Below, piece by piece: positions 1 through 5,535 of a stretch of DNA of 5,535 bases. The position numbers and the translations under genes are program-made. The notes under the pieces are model-generated. The model saw only the letters and a list, made by a program, of their open reading frames with translations, ran no database searches and had not been told where the DNA came from. The stretch spans positions 1 through 5,535 of the forward strand of contig CADCOZ010000385.1 in the NCBI GenBank assembly GCA_902803125.1. Direction: 5' to 3'. The stretch's first letter is position 1, and every line of letters begins with the position of its first letter. The stretch comes from an uncultured Ruminococcus sp. GTDB lineage: Bacteria > Bacillota > Clostridia > Oscillospirales > Acutalibacteraceae.

Positions 1-976
1 CGTAGCTGACGAGTTTGGGGGTGGGGTTGAGGTGCCAGTCCTTGGTTTGTCCGAGCAACTGCATGACGGCGATTTCCAGAAGGTTGATGCCTTCTGCTTC
101 GCAGACCATGTGGGCTCCGCCCGACAAGCGGGTGTTGACCTCCAAAAAATAGGGGGTGTTGCCCAGATATTTGAACTGGACGTTGAACGGACATTCAAGC
201 GGACACACCTCCCACAGGTCACGGCACATTTGCAGGATGTCCTCTTGATAGACAATCCGTTCTGTGCGGGATACCGCTTTGATGCGGGGTACCATGATGA
301 GGCCGGCAGGTGTGTGCAGACAGTCAACGCTCACTTCCGCTCCCGATAAATACGGCATGACCAATATCGGACTGAAGGTGTCTACCTCCGACAGTGCCGC
401 TACCGCACTGTCCAGCGTTATGCGGGCTGTCTGCGGCTTGAACAGTGCCGCATAGCCCCGCCGCTCATTGTCAATCAAGCGAAAACTCAGCCCGCCTTCG
501 TCATGCTCAAACTTAAAACATACCTGCCGATAGGTTTGTGTTAAATGTTCATATGCCGCTACAAATTCCCGCACGGTCGTGACCCGCTCGTACGGGGGAA
601 TGTGCAGGCTTTCTACACGGCTCAGCCATTCATACGCCTTCGTCTTGTAATTCAGGCGGTCAATCAGGTCGGCTTCATCCACCAGTACCTTCACGCCGAT
701 GGCTTCAAACTCTGCCTTGTGCCGACTGATGGCTAACATCTTGCGGCGGGGTACAAACACCTGCACCTGATGCTCCTGACAGAACTTCAAACAATAGGCG
801 GCATAGTCCTCCTCCGACAAAACCGGCTCTTGGTACCATTCGTCACACAGCAGACGGTACACCGCATATTCTCTTTCGTTCGTTCCAATCACATAATAAT
901 CGTCATGCTCCTGCTTCATCCGCTCAATCAGCCGATAAATAGAGCTGAACCAATGATTCAACCAAATTCTTACCAT
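1..976 (-). CDS. ATP-grasp enzyme of the Ter stress-response cluster (3' end beyond window)
   Basis: Open from an ATG at 976 to the left edge: 325 residues without a stop, so the C-terminus is missing. Residues 1-100 look like a pre-ATP-grasp Rossmann-type domain (MVRIWLNHWF start, then VIGTNE at 29-34 and VFVPRRKM at 73-80). An ATP-grasp fold follows: FKFEHDEGG at 154-162 resembles the ATP-binding lysine and glycine-rich loop, PYLSGAEVSVDCL at 208-220 carries E214, and FLEVNTRLSGG at 277-287 gives the ExNxR metal/ATP site (E279, N281, R283). Family knowledge: ATP-grasp enzymes join a carboxylate to an amine or thiol through an acyl phosphate, and proteins of this type recur in Ter clusters; the substrate is unknown to me. 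The ATG has no good ribosome binding site. A GTG at 985-983, in frame and overlapping the upstream stop (GTGA), is an alternative start adding three residues. Either way, translational coupling to the AAA+ gene is likely. Enzyme class is secure; substrate and pathway are inference. Confidence 0.88.
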   Translation of the reverse strand, partial: MVRIWLNHWFSSIYRLIERMKQEHDDYYVIGTNEREYAVYRLLCDEWYQEPVLSEEDYAAYCLKFCQEHQVQVFVPRRKMLAISRHKAEFEAIGVKVLVDEADLIDRLNYKTKAYEWLSRVESLHIPPYERVTTVREFVAAYEHLTQTYRQVCFKFEHDEGGLSFRLIDNERRGYAALFKPQTARITLDSAVAALSEVDTFSPILVMPYLSGAEVSVDCLHTPAGLIMVPRIKAVSRTERIVYQEDILQMCRDLWEVCPLECPFNVQFKYLGNTPYFLEVNTRLSGGAHMVCEAEGINLLEIAVMQLLGQTKDWHLNPTPKLVSY

Positions 977-981
977 TCTCT

Positions 982-2988
982 TCACTCGATTTCTACACCA
1001 AAACTTTCGCAGAGGGTACGCAGTTTTCCGTTATAGCCGGCCCCTACTGCTTTCATCTTCCAACTTCCTCTATGTAAATACAGTTCCAGACCCACCAGAC
1101 ATTTTTCCCTCGATAAATGGCTCAGCGGCAGGTGATAAAGTTCCTGTCCGTCACAAATCACCTGAATCACGGGCTTGACCACCTTGGTAAAGTTCAGCAG
1201 GTCGTCTTCTCCATAGGCCGAGAAGCACACCGAAATCTTTTCATAGACCGGCGACACCTTTCTGAGTTGTATGACAATGGACGGGTACATCGCTATGGTA
1301 TCGGCTTTGACGGAACCGTCTGCCGATTCTTCCTGTCCGAAGAAAATCAGGTCGTTGTCCGACAGCACCTTTCCGTTTTGACCTAGCAGAAAAGCGTAGC
1401 CGTCCAGTTCGATACCCGCCCCCAGCCGTTCATAGTGAAGGCGTACCGTCAGGGTTTTGTCCGCATAGGCGGCCATATCCACCCGTTCTCCCGCACGAAG
1501 TTCCCGACCGTTGGAGAGAATCGGCAAAGCGGCAGCTTTTTGTTCCTGCTGAACCTCTTCTTCATAGGCTGACGACAGGTTATCGCTGAGATCCACCGCT
1601 TCAATGCGGGCGAGTTGGTCATTTGTCCAGTTGGAACGCAGTGCCAAACGGTTGGCTTGTCGGGCAATTGCCTTCTCAAAATAGTTGCGGACATCACGGC
1701 CGTTGGCGAAATTTTCATCTCTGTTTTCGTACAGATTGACAAAGTAGTTTTTCGCCGTAGCCTTGGCCTTATCCGACAGCTGATAGCCCTGCTGATGACA
1801 CATCGACTCAAAAATGGCCAGCAGTTCATTGGGCTTATAATCCACAAAGTTAATGTACTTATTGAAACGGGACTGCAAACCGGGATTGGAACTGATAAAC
1901 TGCGTCATCAGCTCCGGATAGCCCGCTACAATCACAATCAAATCATTGCGGCGATCCTCCATGCATTTGAGCAGGGTATCCACCGCTTCCTGTCCGAAAT
2001 CGTTGCCGCTCTGGTTTCTGGTCAGGGTATAGGCTTCATCAATAAACAGAATGCCGCCCATCGCCTGCTTCACCACTTTTTTGACCTTGAGGGCGGTATG
2101 TCCCACATAACTGCCCACCAAACCGGCTCTGTCCGTTTCAATCAGATGTCCTTTGGATAACACCCCTAACCGATAGTATATCTTGGCAATCAGCCGAGCC
2201 ACAGTGGTTTTGCCGGTGCCGGGATTGCCGTAAAACACCATGTGCAGGGACATCGGCGTGGACTTCATGCCCCTTTGCTGGCGAATCTGCTGGATTTTCA
2301 GCATATTGATCATCGAATTGACATCTTTCTTGACCGCTTCCAGTCCCGTTAACGCCTGCAATTGGGCTAACAGTTCTTCAAGGGTTTCTGTTACCTCCGG
2401 CTGTTTTTCAGGGAGTTCCTCGTCATCGTCCTCGTCACTGTCTTTTTCCTGTTCCAGCATTTCCTTCAGGGTTACCTTGTTGGCCTGAATAGAAAAATTC
2501 AATCCCTGTGTCAGGTGATGCAGCATCTTTTTCAAGAAGTCGTCTGCCTCTGCCACGGCCTGATCCGGACATTTTTTCAGGCTCTTGAACAGCTCCAACA
2601 GCACCTGAAACAACAGCAGGTATAACAAATGTGACACCGAACTATTATAGTGGCTGTCGTTGTCACGCATTTTATTATCCAAAATGATAAAAAAGTCCAG
2701 CAGTTCCAAGGTACCCCGTTTCAAATTGCCTTTCAGCGGATAATCTGCTGTCCGCTTTTTCATTTCGGCGGCTTCGGCACGAGGATTCAGGCAGTCCCGT
2801 GTAAAGGCCACGGTTTCTTTTTCGTCAATGGTTGTTTGGATCAGCAAATAGCCGATAACCCCTTCAAACTCTGCTTTCAGGGATTGACGGTAGGAACCGT
2901 AACTGCTTTTAACACTCATCGGAAGCGACTCCGCTTTATCACATAATTCATACAGAGTGTCCAAATTCTTCTCTAAAGTTTTGTTCAT
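982..2988 (-). CDS. AAA+ ATPase of the SpoVK/CbbX (CbxX/CfxQ) type with C-terminal TerD-like domain
   Basis: The protein has 668 residues from the ATG at 2988. AAGGAG at 3003-2998 lies 9 bases before this ATG but only 3 before an in-frame GTG at 2994, so ATG is preferred. Residues 1 to about 175 form an apparently helical domain I do not recognise. An acidic linker (about 179-200, eight D/E in one run) follows. The AAA+ module spans about 210-470: Walker A GNPGTGKTT at 254-262, a GSYVG pore-loop motif near Y294, Walker B ILFIDE at 313-318 (D317, E318), a likely arginine finger SRF at R374, and a sensor-2 region NGRDVRNYFE with R431 and R434. Residues about 491-668 are TerD-like (ELDGYAFLL, SDNDLIFFG, GSWKMKAVGAGYNG, LCESFGVEIE) but lack the GDNxTGxGxGDDE loop. 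In this family the AAA+ ring remodels partner proteins with ATP. I infer that the TerD-like tail docks it onto TerD proteins. It is probably cytoplasmic, as no signal peptide is seen. No disrupted catalytic motif is visible. Confidence 0.93.
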   Translation of the reverse strand: MNKTLEKNLDTLYELCDKAESLPMSVKSSYGSYRQSLKAEFEGVIGYLLIQTTIDEKETVAFTRDCLNPRAEAAEMKKRTADYPLKGNLKRGTLELLDFFIILDNKMRDNDSHYNSSVSHLLYLLLFQVLLELFKSLKKCPDQAVAEADDFLKKMLHHLTQGLNFSIQANKVTLKEMLEQEKDSDEDDDEELPEKQPEVTETLEELLAQLQALTGLEAVKKDVNSMINMLKIQQIRQQRGMKSTPMSLHMVFYGNPGTGKTTVARLIAKIYYRLGVLSKGHLIETDRAGLVGSYVGHTALKVKKVVKQAMGGILFIDEAYTLTRNQSGNDFGQEAVDTLLKCMEDRRNDLIVIVAGYPELMTQFISSNPGLQSRFNKYINFVDYKPNELLAIFESMCHQQGYQLSDKAKATAKNYFVNLYENRDENFANGRDVRNYFEKAIARQANRLALRSNWTNDQLARIEAVDLSDNLSSAYEEEVQQEQKAAALPILSNGRELRAGERVDMAAYADKTLTVRLHYERLGAGIELDGYAFLLGQNGKVLSDNDLIFFGQEESADGSVKADTIAMYPSIVIQLRKVSPVYEKISVCFSAYGEDDLLNFTKVVKPVIQVICDGQELYHLPLSHLSREKCLVGLELYLHRGSWKMKAVGAGYNGKLRTLCESFGVEIE

Positions 2989-2997
2989 CTTCACCGT

Positions 2998-3003
2998 CTC
3001 CTT
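2998..3003 (-). promoter_or_regulatory. Ribosome binding site of the AAA+ gene (decides the start)
   Basis: AAGGAG on the minus strand. Spacing is 9 bases to the ATG at 2988 and 3 bases to the GTG at 2994. The ATG spacing is normal and the GTG spacing is too short, so the protein most likely starts MNKTLEKN. Confidence 0.75.
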
Positions 3004-3016
3004 GCCATTTCTGTTC

Positions 3017-3057
3017 CGTGATTTCTGCTATCATACAAAAACAGAGCAGAAATCACG
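3017..3057 (-). promoter_or_regulatory. 13-bp perfect hairpin in the AAA+ leader, competing with the terminator
   Basis: Arms 3057-3045 (CGTGATTTCTGCT) and 3029-3017 (AGCAGAAATCACG) are perfect reverse complements around a 15-base loop. The first arm shares bases 3045-3053 with the 3' arm of the intrinsic terminator just upstream, so the two structures cannot coexist in one RNA. No T-run follows this hairpin, so it is not itself a terminator. It ends 13 bases before the AAGGAG of the AAA+ gene, close enough to affect translation or protect a processed 5' end. The base pairing is seen directly; any regulatory role is inference. Confidence 0.5.
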
Positions 3058-3078
3058 CAAAATAATTTCTACTCTGTT
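3037..3078 (-). terminator. Intrinsic terminator between terD2 and the AAA+ gene
   Basis: On the minus strand, AACAGAGTAGAAAT (3078-3065) pairs with ATTTCTGCTCTGTT (3053-3040) over 14 positions with one G-U pair, across an 11-base loop. A run of five T (3041-3037) overlaps the end of the stem. This fits a Rho-independent terminator, although the stem is AT-rich for one. It lies 57 bases after the terD2 stop and would end or reduce transcription from the ATPase/TerD part before the AAA+ and ATP-grasp genes. Confidence 0.65.
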
Positions 3079-3096
3079 CTGTATTTGACTTCCTCG

Positions 3097-3116
3097 AAAA
3101 CTTCCGAAGAAGTCTT
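3097..3116 (-). other. UUCG-loop hairpin just after terD2
   Basis: On the minus strand AAGACTTC (3116-3109) pairs with GAAGTTTT (3104-3097) across a TTCG loop closed by C-G, with one G-U pair. The C(UUCG)G tetraloop is an unusually stable RNA loop. It begins 18 bases after the terD2 stop. The T's are part of the stem and no separate T-run follows, so it is more likely a 3'-end stabiliser or a weak terminator than a strong one. An alternative pairing of GACTTC (3114-3109) with GAAGTC (3092-3087) is also possible. Confidence 0.4.
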
Positions 3117-3134
3117 GTTACTGTCCGCTAACGA

Positions 3135-3731
3135 TCAGCGAAATCTTTTTGTCATCTCGGCCACACTGTTATCCGTTGTCGGCTGACCGATGGCATTAAA
3201 TTTCCATGTGCCGTTATAACGGTACAATTCGCCAAAGATCATCGCCGTCATACCCTGATAATTGTCATTCAGCGGATATCTGCACAGCTCCTGACCGGCA
3301 TCATCACAAATGCGGATATACGCATTCTGAAGCATACCGAAATGCTGCTTGCGTTCCTTTGCCTGATAGATATTGACCACAAACACCAGTTTATTGTACT
3401 GCATGGGCAGTGCCTGCAAATCCACAACGATTTGTTCGTCATCGTTTCTTTCTCCGGCACCGCCTGTCAGGTTGTCGCCCATATGTCTGACACAGCCGGT
3501 TTCGTGGGAGGTGTTGCCAAAGTAAACAACGTCATTAGAGGAAACCAGATGATCGTCCCGCAACAGAAAAGCAGACGCATCACAGTCAATTTCCTGTTTG
3601 TTTTTCTTCAGGAAAAAGCCCTTGCTGACCTTCACCTCATCCCAGCCAAGACCGACAATAACACGGGTCAACGCCCCGCCGGTCGACTTCCGCAGTTCAA
3701 CCTTCTGGCCTTTCTGCAAATTAACAGCCAT
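3135..3731 (-). CDS. TerD-family protein, divergent paralogue (terD2)
   Basis: A protein of 198 residues starting MAVNLQKGQKVELRK. TerD hallmarks are present: VIVGLGWDE at 24-32, IDCDASAFLL at 48-57, GDNLTGGAGERNDDE at 85-99 and GELYRYNGTWKFNAIG at 167-182. TerD proteins are Ca2+-binding beta-sandwich proteins made in chemical and membrane stress; several bacteria use them for tellurite, phage or colicin resistance. This copy differs from its neighbour in three ways. The stretch between WD and DASAF is seven residues longer and basic (LKKNKQE). The acidic loop carries two extra residues and a basic R95 (GERNDDE). The C-terminus ends in SVAEMTKRFR instead of the usual GGL-x-x-x-C-x-x-x-GV tail. 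Most Ca2+-site acidic residues (D49, D51, D86, D97, D98, E99) remain. It starts 24 bases after terD1 and is almost certainly co-transcribed with it; GAAGGTG precedes the ATG closely. Specific Ter lettering cannot be assigned. Confidence 0.93.
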   Translation of the reverse strand: MAVNLQKGQKVELRKSTGGALTRVIVGLGWDEVKVSKGFFLKKNKQEIDCDASAFLLRDDHLVSSNDVVYFGNTSHETGCVRHMGDNLTGGAGERNDDEQIVVDLQALPMQYNKLVFVVNIYQAKERKQHFGMLQNAYIRICDDAGQELCRYPLNDNYQGMTAMIFGELYRYNGTWKFNAIGQPTTDNSVAEMTKRFR

Positions 3732-3735
3732 ATGA

Positions 3736-3741
3736 CACCTT
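3736..3741 (-). promoter_or_regulatory. Ribosome binding site of terD2
   Basis: AAGGTG lies 4 bases before the ATG at 3731 (6 bases counted from AAGG), within the 24-base spacer after terD1. It is weaker than the terD1 site, so terD2 may be translated less or depend partly on ribosomes arriving from terD1. Confidence 0.5.
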
Positions 3742-3755
3742 CACTTTCAAACGCC

Positions 3756-4334
3756 TTATACGTTTACACCAAAGTTCTGGCACAGTGCATACAAACCGCC
3801 CTGGAAACCGCTGCCGATAGCGTTGAACTTCCATTCGCCGTTGTGACGATACAGTTCGCCAACAACAACAGCTGTTTCAATGGAGAAGTCCTCGCCGAGG
3901 TCATAACGGATAATTTCCTGACCGGAAACCTGATCCAGAATGTGAATATAAGCGTTGCTGACCTGTCCAAAGTTCTGATGGCGCTGTTCTGCCTCGTAAA
4001 TGGTAACGGTGAAAGCAATTCTGCTGACATTCTGGGGAACGAGAGCCAGATCAACTTTGATTACTTCGTCATCGCCTTCGCCGGAACCGGTCTTATTGTC
4101 GCCGGTATGCTCAACGGCACCGGAAGCGTGCTTGGTGTTGCTGTAGAAAATGAAGTCGGCATCGCTCTGCACTTTGCCGTTCATATCGCACAGGAAAGCG
4201 GAAGCATCGAGGTCGAAATCAAAGCCGCCGTCATACTTGTTGGTGTCCCAGCCAAGTCCGACGATAATCTTTGACAAACCGGGGTTGGTTTTTGTCAGGT
4301 CAACTTTCTGTCCTTTGGATAAATTTACTGCCAT
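3756..4334 (-). CDS. terD: TerD-family calcium-binding stress protein (terD1)
   Basis: A protein of 192 residues, the same length as enterobacterial TerD by my recollection of that protein. Motifs run in the family order: [15 protein letters not shown] at the start, IVGLGWDT at 24-31, FDLDASAFL at 40-48, [10 protein letters not shown] at 57-66, [13 protein letters not shown] at 78-90, [13 protein letters not shown] at 113-125, [16 protein letters not shown] at 159-174 and [12 protein letters not shown] at 179-190. The acidic residues D41, D43, D79, D88, D89 and E90 match the Ca2+-binding signature of the family. It is cytoplasmic, with no signal peptide. It follows the Ca2+ ATPase by 76 bases and precedes terD2 by 24. 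The ATG is fixed by an excellent AGGAGGT. Whether it corresponds to TerD, TerE or TerZ cannot be decided from sequence reading alone, so the symbol is a family label. Nothing is missing or odd; this is the canonical copy in the window. Confidence 0.95.
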   Translation of the reverse strand: MAVNLSKGQKVDLTKTNPGLSKIIVGLGWDTNKYDGGFDFDLDASAFLCDMNGKVQSDADFIFYSNTKHASGAVEHTGDNKTGSGEGDDEVIKVDLALVPQNVSRIAFTVTIYEAEQRHQNFGQVSNAYIHILDQVSGQEIIRYDLGEDFSIETAVVVGELYRHNGEWKFNAIGSGFQGGLYALCQNFGVNV

Positions 4335-4341
4335 GGTATTT

Positions 4342-4348
4342 ACCTCCT
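4342..4348 (-). promoter_or_regulatory. Strong ribosome binding site of terD1
   Basis: AGGAGGT, a near-perfect match to the anti-Shine-Dalgarno sequence, 7 bases before the ATG at 4334. It is the best such site in the window and suggests that terD1 is the most strongly translated of the Ter genes here. Confidence 0.85.
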
Positions 4349-4368
4349 GAAATAAAATGATTATTATG

Positions 4369-4392
4369 AACGGGACGGCGAACCGCCCCGTT
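4369..4392 (-). terminator. GC-rich hairpin between the Ca2+ ATPase and terD1, possible (partial) terminator
   Basis: On the minus strand AACGGGGCGG (4392-4383) pairs with CCGTCCCGTT (4378-4369) across a TTCG loop; one of ten pairs is G-U. It starts 18 bases after the ATPase stop. The following bases (CATAATAATCATTTTATTT) are AT-rich but have no immediate T-run, so termination may be partial. I see no convincing promoter in the remaining bases before terD1, so terD transcription either reads through this hairpin or starts within the ATPase gene. The hairpin is certain as base pairing; its strength is inference. Confidence 0.45.
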
Positions 4393-4410
4393 ATTTACGG
4401 AAACAACGCC

Positions 4411-5535
4411 TTATTTGTTGCTGAAAGCCTTGGTAATCAGCTTGCGAATGATATCCAGCGGAATGATGAGAATAGACAGGCCAATGCAGATGCACCAGTG
4501 GATCGGCTCCAGTGCATGAACGCCCAGGAAGTCGCCGCCGAAGGTGACGAAAATGAACTGCATCAGGAAAATGACCGCCATAACAATCAGGAACGTCTTG
4601 TTTCTGCCAATATGCTCAAACACATTGATGTGTTCGGTGCGGGCATTGAAGCCGTTCCAGGTAATCGCCATCATAAAGGTAGCGAATACAGCGGAACACA
4701 GATAAACCGGTCGGCCGTCCTCTGCCAAAATCTTTCCTGCATCACCGAACCAGCTCATCATCACCGGAATGAACAGAATGCCAAGGCAGATGAATGTGAT
4801 ATACAAGGCACCGATAAGGATCTGGGTGAACATCTTTTTGGTAACAATACTTTCTTTTCTCGGCACGGGCTTGTCTTTCATATATTCCTTCAAAGCCGGC
4901 TCACTGCCGAAGGCAATAGCCGCCAGTGTATCCATAGCCAGATTGATCAGCAGCAGCTGCACAACCGTCAGCGCCACATTGACACCGAGGAGCGGACCAA
5001 GGAAACAAATCAGTACGGCCGCCACGTTAACGGTCAGCTGGAAGATCAGGAACTTACGAATACTCTTGAACATGGTTCTGCCGTAGAGAATAGCCTTTTC
5101 AATGGACAGGAAGTTGTCGTCCAGAATGGTGATGTCACCAGCTTCCTTGGCCACTTCCGTACCGCTGCCCATCGCAAAGCCGACATCGGCTTTCTTCAGT
5201 GCGGGCGAGTCGTTAACGCCGTCACCTGTCATACCGACAACATATTCCATTTCCTGAGCGATTCTAACCAGACGGCTCTTGTCAGTCGGCAAGGCTCTGG
5301 ATACGACACGCAGGTGCGGCATGATTTCTTTCAGCTCATCATCGGTCTTTTCTGCCAGTTCACCGGAGGTCAAAGCCACATCATCTTTAGCTGTCAGCAG
5401 ACCGGCTTCTTTCGCGATGGCCACAGCAGTTTCTTTTCTGTCGCCGGTTACCATGACAACCTGAATACCGGCATTCTGTACTTCCTTGATAGCATCAATA
5501 GCTTCTTTTCTCACGTTGTCACGAATGCTGAGTAC
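4411..5535 (-). CDS. P-type Ca2+-transporting ATPase, type IIB (PMCA-like), N-terminal part beyond window
   Basis: The frame is open to the right edge, so the 374 residues here are the C-terminal part of a protein usually near 850-900 residues. Visible P-domain motifs are VTGD at 29-32 and the hinge MTGDGVND at 102-109 (D105, D109 help bind Mg2+). The phosphorylated DKTGT motif and the actuator domain are outside. Six membrane segments follow at roughly 161-180, 188-208, 234-257, 276-294, 313-332 and 345-362, matching M5-M10. M6 holds NLAMDT with N198 and D202, the usual Ca2+ ligands. FGSEPA after M6 and the NVFEHIGRN...FGG region (305-334) point to the plasma-membrane Ca2+ pump class. It should export Ca2+, possibly Mn2+, from the cytoplasm using ATP. 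No long regulatory tail follows M10. Its place ahead of Ca2+-binding TerD proteins suggests one calcium-handling operon. A GTG at 5514 is internal, since VLSIRDN before it fits the family. Confidence 0.94.
   Translation of the reverse strand, partial: VLSIRDNVRKEAIDAIKEVQNAGIQVVMVTGDRKETAVAIAKEAGLLTAKDDVALTSGELAEKTDDELKEIMPHLRVVSRALPTDKSRLVRIAQEMEYVVGMTGDGVNDSPALKKADVGFAMGSGTEVAKEAGDITILDDNFLSIEKAILYGRTMFKSIRKFLIFQLTVNVAAVLICFLGPLLGVNVALTVVQLLLINLAMDTLAAIAFGSEPALKEYMKDKPVPRKESIVTKKMFTQILIGALYITFICLGILFIPVMMSWFGDAGKILAEDGRPVYLCSAVFATFMMAITWNGFNARTEHINVFEHIGRNKTFLIVMAVIFLMQFIFVTFGGDFLGVHALEPIHWCICIGLSILIIPLDIIRKLITKAFSNK

Noticed and set aside
32..349. A 105-codon plus-strand frame at the left end.
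   Set aside because: The minus strand here encodes the conserved ATP-grasp motifs (ExNxR, SVDCL), so the plus frame is a shadow.
1615..2160. A 181-codon plus-strand frame opposite the AAA+ gene.
   Set aside because: It lies entirely antisense to the Walker A/B region of a well-conserved AAA+ module, and the translation looks like a shadow.
2992..2994. GTG as the start of the AAA+ gene.
   Set aside because: It sits only 3 bases from AAGGAG, whereas the ATG two codons later has a normal 9-base spacing.
3030..3060. A promoter for the AAA+ gene: TATGAT (3035-3030) with TTGCGT (3060-3055).
   Set aside because: The -10 is fair, but the -35 matches only three of six bases and the spacer is 19 bases. 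The same bases form the terminator arm and T-run, so I do not list it; start-site mapping would settle it.
3079..3096. TTGACT on the plus strand at 3085-3090 as a promoter -35.
   Set aside because: No plus-strand gene lies downstream and no matching -10 is clear.
3342..4274. A 310-codon open frame on the plus strand spanning terD1 and terD2.
   Set aside because: It is antisense to two clear TerD genes, its translation resembles no known family, and no ribosome binding site was evident. Long antisense frames are common opposite biased codon use.
5512..5514. GTG at 5514 as the start of a short ATPase protein.
   Set aside because: The frame continues to the window edge with residues (VLSIRDN) that fit the P-type ATPase family, and the catalytic aspartate region must lie upstream.

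Overview
All five genes I can support lie on the minus strand, so the window reads right to left: a P-type calcium ATPase (its N-terminal part beyond the right edge), two TerD-family proteins, a SpoVK/CbbX-type AAA+ ATPase with a TerD-like C-terminal domain, and an ATP-grasp enzyme (its 3' end beyond the left edge). This is a chromosomal-type 'Ter' (tellurite-resistance-like) stress-response cluster. It is the kind found in many Bacillota, where TerD paralogues sit beside a metal transporter and a small biosynthetic module that includes an ATP-grasp ligase. The protein sequences and the strong AGGAGG-type ribosome binding site suggest a Bacillota anaerobe with medium GC content, but I cannot name a genus.

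Layout. 5535-4411: C-terminal 374 residues of a PMCA-like (type IIB) Ca2+ ATPase. 4410-4335: short spacer with a GC-rich hairpin and the terD1 ribosome binding site. 4334-3756: terD1, with an intact Ca2+-binding signature. 3731-3135: terD2, a divergent paralogue, 24 bases after terD1. 3134-2989: a 146-base spacer, the only sizeable non-coding stretch, rich in RNA structure: a UUCG-loop hairpin, a convincing intrinsic terminator, and a second 13-bp hairpin that competes with the terminator stem. 2988-982: the AAA+/TerD-like protein. 976-1: the ATP-grasp protein, packed against the AAA+ stop codon and probably translationally coupled to it.

How it may work (inference). The pump would remove Ca2+ or a similar divalent ion, and the TerD proteins would bind Ca2+ near the membrane. 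The AAA+ protein, carrying a TerD-like domain that has lost most of the metal-binding loop, could remodel TerD assemblies or their clients. The ATP-grasp enzyme would make or modify a small molecule of the Ter pathway. The terminator splits the cluster into an ATPase/TerD part and an AAA+/ATP-grasp part, which may therefore be expressed at different levels.

There are no tRNAs, rRNAs, CRISPR arrays, insertion sequences or broken genes in the window. Every plus-strand open frame is an antisense shadow of one of these genes.
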